Shown: piece by piece, positions 61,601-64,000 of the stretch
Numbering within the stretch: the first letter of the stretch is position 1
Layout of the letters: every line of letters begins with the position of its first letter
From: Eukaryota sp. TZLM1-RC
Taxonomy: Eukaryota; Metamonada: BaSk clade
Assembly (NCBI GenBank): GCA_040285825.1
Contig: JAUPSS010000003.1
Coordinates: 62,001-126,000 of the forward strand
DNA: 64,000 nucleotides
Direction of reading: 5' to 3'
Position numbers and translations under genes: made by a program
Notes under the pieces: model-generated
Told to the model about the DNA's origin: nothing
Database searches by the model: none
Seen by the model: the letters and a program-made list of their open reading frames with translations, nothing else

Positions 61601-61695
61601 AATCCCTGACGATAGATTATAAAGATTTAAACCACATCTGAACTTTACCACGATATGATATTGAACAAAGTTTATTTCAAAGTTGAGTTGGGACC

Positions 61696-62148
61696 CTAAT
61701 GCTTTTTTCTACAGCTGTGTACAATAGAACAAGCTTTTTGTTTTTCTTCTGGTGAAACCTTCTTAGAGGCACAGACTCTTTGATAGTGGGTTTCACCTTT
61801 AAATCTAGGAAGGTTTGGATCAGAAGGCCCTTGTTTGTGTAAGTTCTCTTTCAAGGTTGCCTCTCTTCCTGACCGACTCATAGTAGATACATTTTGGGAT
61901 TCTAAATATTGCGAAAACTGCTCATACTCTTGTCTAAACTCGGGAATCTCTGTTGGCTGGATGGGTTCTCCTGGGGCAGGTGAGCAGGGCTTTGTTTCTC
62001 TCAACATTTCTTCTACTGATTGATGAGGTTCGCTCTCAAAATTCCTACAATGAGCTTTGTTTTTGAAAATACTTGTGCCTGCCTTCATGTCCTCGTACAC
62101 GGTAACCCATTTCCCCACGATGTCCTGGGCCTTTACCGTCTTCTTCAA
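61696..62148 (-). CDS. Unrecognised small protein, probably with tiny upstream introns
   Basis: An open frame of 150 codons without an ATG at its beginning. It is polar, with a C-terminal HYQRVCASKK...ACSIVHSCRKK in which Cys spacing resembles CHCH-type small proteins, but I would not assign it. The frame opens right behind CTAACAACAG, a good branch site plus 3' splice site. Upstream, GTATGATTAG...CTAACAACAG (62149-62175, 27 nt) and GTGTATGGATCTAAC...TCAG (62215-62238, 24 nt) both look like short introns and leave a 39-nt exon (62176-62214) in frame. The true start was not found. Confidence 0.45.
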   Translation of the reverse strand: MKKTVKAQDIVGKWVTVYEDMKAGTSIFKNKAHCRNFESEPHQSVEEMLRETKPCSPAPGEPIQPTEIPEFRQEYEQFSQYLESQNVSTMSRSGREATLKENLHKQGPSDPNLPRFKGETHYQRVCASKKVSPEEKQKACSIVHSCRKKH

Positions 62149-62284
62149 CTGTTGTTAGAAAACTTCTAATCATACCTGGTTTTGCCGTGTGAGGTTTGTG
62201 CTTTGGAAGGTTCTCTGACATTTGTTAGATCCATACACTGTTTTGCTGTTAAACCGACTTCGCAGGTATCTGTAATGAATATAG

Positions 62285-62764
62285 AGACTAACTAAATCCA
62301 AAACCTAGATACAAAATAAAATTGACTAGATATAAAATTATTTTAGTGACCACATTTTTATTATTAGTCATATGCAAATACATACACAGTTAGAAGGATC
62401 ACATAGGGAGGCCACCATTCCTGGAGATCTGCCAGAAACTATTCTAGTCTGGAATAAAAGAAACTTATTGTACTAAAAGACCAGTTAAGATCACAAGCAC
62501 GAACTAATCAAAACCTGACATGTGATAAAGAACATGGGGGCTATGTAAATCCACCAAAATTCACTCGAAATCTGTGACAAATGTTTTACACAAGTCCCAT
62601 ACTCATAATGTGATGTCAAATTTTGCAAATATCAAGTTTGTGGTTGATTAATATTATCAAAACCTGAGATAAAATTGACTAAGAATGTTTACAAGAGATC
62701 AAGAAAGACATTGAAAACAGTTTCAATATGTACTATACAAAACAATGGAAGAGAAAGGGGCGAC
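62285..62764. other. No gene seen
   Basis: AT-rich sequence between the small gene and the SERF-like gene. No repeat or frame of note. Confidence 0.5.
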
Positions 62765-62969
62765 TTATTTCTTAGAAGGGACATTAGATGACGCCTGCTT
62801 CTTTGCTTCAGTACGTGCCTGTTTCTCTCTCATAATTTGGGCCTGTTTTCCTTCCAATTGGAAAGACTAGCCCCACATCGTTCCACCTTGGTTTTGCCAC
62901 CTTTGGGTGCTTTTTCAGCCTTTTTTGAGACCTCTGGCGGTCACGTTCCCGAGTGTTTCCGCGACTCAT
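62765..62969 (-). pseudogene. SERF/4F5 family small protein, two single-base breaks
   Basis: ATG at 62969 opens MSRGNTRERDRQRSQKRLKK, the diagnostic start of the 4F5/SERF family (MxRGNQRExDR). The frame then shifts at the A5 run opposite 62911-62915 to one reading APKGGKTK and GASLSNWKE. It shifts again at the A4 run opposite 62846-62849 to KQAQIMREKQARTEAKKQ, ending SKK-stop at 62765. All three parts match the family in order, and the total of ~68 codons is the normal length. Each break is one A short, so this is either a young pseudogene or a sequencing artefact in an intact gene. SERF proteins are small, very basic, disordered RNA-binding and amyloid-modifying proteins. Confidence 0.75.
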
Positions 62970-63156
62970 GTGAATAGAAGTTGTTGAAACCAATGATGGT
63001 GGGGCCTGTTTTGTTATCACAAAATTGAATTGGGATTTAAATGTTCAATTTGGTTGAATAATAATCCCCCTGACCTTATTCCCCCTAGAAATCCCTTTGG
63101 CCTAATTCTTTCAAGATTTGTTAGTCTATTCATGATTCTTTTGGTCATCTCATCCT

Positions 63157-63288
63157 CCTAATCAATCTATGCTGCTCTCCTTCCATTAACTATTGATAGT
63201 ATCTACTTTTGCTGACATTTTTCAATTTGTACCACTTTGTGTCACAATTATTTATATCTCGCTAGCTAAAACACTTCTTTTACGAAGA
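63157..63288. repeat. Inverted copy of the 40977-41112 block
   Basis: ATGCTGCTCTCCTTCCATTA through CTCGCTAGCTAAAACACTTC matches the reverse complement of 40977-41112 with few changes. The match ends at ACGAAGAT, exactly where the Fanzor-like frame starts. Confidence 0.8.
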
Positions 63289-64000
63289 TGACGAAACGGA
63301 AATGGTGTTCTAGGCCATCGACCCCAACCACTCAAACCTATGTGGTTCCATTGGAACACGTTCAGGGCCGACCGTATCCAATATCTTCTTGGCACCAAAG
63401 CAACGAAATAAAGCAACGAAAAATAATTCACTCCACTTCACTGACCCACTCATCAATAGATGTTTTTGACGTGCAGAAATTGAACCATTATCTGCTTGAA
63501 ATATCAACTATCGGTGACTACAAGGACTATGAAGGTAATAACGCAAGACAATCATTGCTAAAGCAGCAATTATATCTGAGTGCTGGAAAAGCATTGAGAA
63601 GAAACACATTTGACTTCTTTATCAGAAAACAGAGAAGATTCAGCTCAATAATCAACAAGGTGAAAAAATTTGCAGACGGTCGAGAAGTAAAGGTGTGGTT
63701 TGGCAATGGAGGTGGTGGTCCATCACGTCAAAAAGTGAAAACACCACGCAAGGCATTTCTCAAGTTGTTACAACGTTCATTTGCTAATGTGAAGATCGGA
63801 GATGAATACATGACATCTGCAAAGGTGAACTGCTGCAAGATGCTACACCAAAAGATCTATTGGGAAGTTGATGGTGAAGTTAAAGTTCACAACGCCTATT
63901 TCAGTTGTCCGGAACGTAATCAAGTTTGGTCTAGAGACATTTCTGCATCACTAAATCATCTAGAAATTGCAATTAGTGAGCACTACTATGGAACAAGACC
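63288..64000 (+). CDS. Fanzor family-2 C-terminal part, runs off the window end
   Basis: An open frame from ATG 63288 to the last base (237 codons, no stop). The middle reads SAGKALRRNTFDFFIRKQRR; then VKVWFGNGGGGPSRQKVKTPRK, IGDEYMTSAKVNCC and FSCPERNQVWSRDISASLN. This is the TnpB/Fanzor zinc-ribbon and RuvC-III block, homologous to 35650-36455. The Glu of DEYxTSAK and the RuvC-III Asp are present. The second zinc-ribbon Cys (CxxC) is replaced, and the RuvC-I Asp is missing because the frame begins at the junction with a repeat. It is probably 5'-truncated and inactive. The relic's stop lies immediately after the homologous NTRP, so this frame probably ends just beyond the window. Confidence 0.75.
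   Translation, partial: MTKRKWCSRPSTPTTQTYVVPLEHVQGRPYPISSWHQSNEIKQRKIIHSTSLTHSSIDVFDVQKLNHYLLEISTIGDYKDYEGNNARQSLLKQQLYLSAGKALRRNTFDFFIRKQRRFSSIINKVKKFADGREVKVWFGNGGGGPSRQKVKTPRKAFLKLLQRSFANVKIGDEYMTSAKVNCCKMLHQKIYWEVDGEVKVHNAYFSCPERNQVWSRDISASLNHLEIAISEHYYGTR

Noticed and set aside
62867-62900. 34-nt GT-AG intron in the SERF gene
   Set aside because: It lacks a branch-site-like motif and gives a poorer protein. Two single-A losses explain the whole family-length sequence better.
1-64000. CRISPR arrays, tRNA or rRNA genes
   Set aside because: No short regularly spaced repeats, cloverleaf-like T-loop motifs or conserved rRNA stretches were noticed on reading both strands. A tool search could still find a tRNA.

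Overview
The window is AT-rich nuclear DNA of a single-celled eukaryote that I cannot place more precisely. Eukaryotic housekeeping genes (dymeclin, AATF/Bfr2, STI1/Hop, an RRM protein, a CCT zeta fragment, an RCC1 fragment, a SERF/4F5 gene) are compact and use the standard code. Two genes each appear to carry one very short GT-AG intron (33 and 36 nt). Between them lies a dense patchwork of nested and decayed transposons that fills well over half of the window.

Layout. 1-3200: decayed Ty3/Gypsy relic (G1) and a miniature LTR remnant. 3969-6068: unrecognised 699-aa gene. 6.2-18.3 kb: graveyard of two non-LTR retrotransposon families that carry a C-terminal restriction-like endonuclease (here LINE-A and LINE-B), two long inverted duplications and a second decayed Gypsy lineage (G2). 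18.7-20.2: secreted papain-fold protein with permuted NlpC/P60-type motifs. 20.3-22.3: MULE DNA transposon. 22.3-25.7: nearly full LINE-B. 25.8-27.9: unknown 322-aa ORF convergent with a Tc1/mariner-IS630 transposase. 28.3-31.3: dymeclin and RRM genes. 31.7-36.5: LINE-B fragment, short-LTR element and a Fanzor relic. 37.5-40.0: decayed Fanzor element. 41.3-44.2: AATF and STI1. 44.9-50.3: LINE-A fragment, short-LTR element, best LINE-A copy. 50.5-60.25: second copy of the Fanzor element, split by a young Ty3/Gypsy insertion (G3). 60.3-64: RCC1, CCT6 and SERF fragments or broken genes, then the C-terminal part of another Fanzor family running off the end.

The main find is the Fanzor (eukaryotic TnpB homologue) content. 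There are two unrelated-looking families, each with two copies. The 37.5 kb and 50.5/60 kb copies share coding sequence and a conserved, ORF-free 3' region with a perfect hairpin at the element edge, a good candidate for the guide (omega) RNA scaffold. The 37.5 kb copy also serves as an empty-site control that defines the G3 insertion exactly: 154-bp LTRs and a TATG target duplication.

Many reading-frame breaks, in both transposons and the SERF gene, are single-base differences in A/T runs. Some of these are likely base-calling errors, so 'pseudogene' calls that rest only on such breaks should be read with care. No tRNA, rRNA or CRISPR array was seen.
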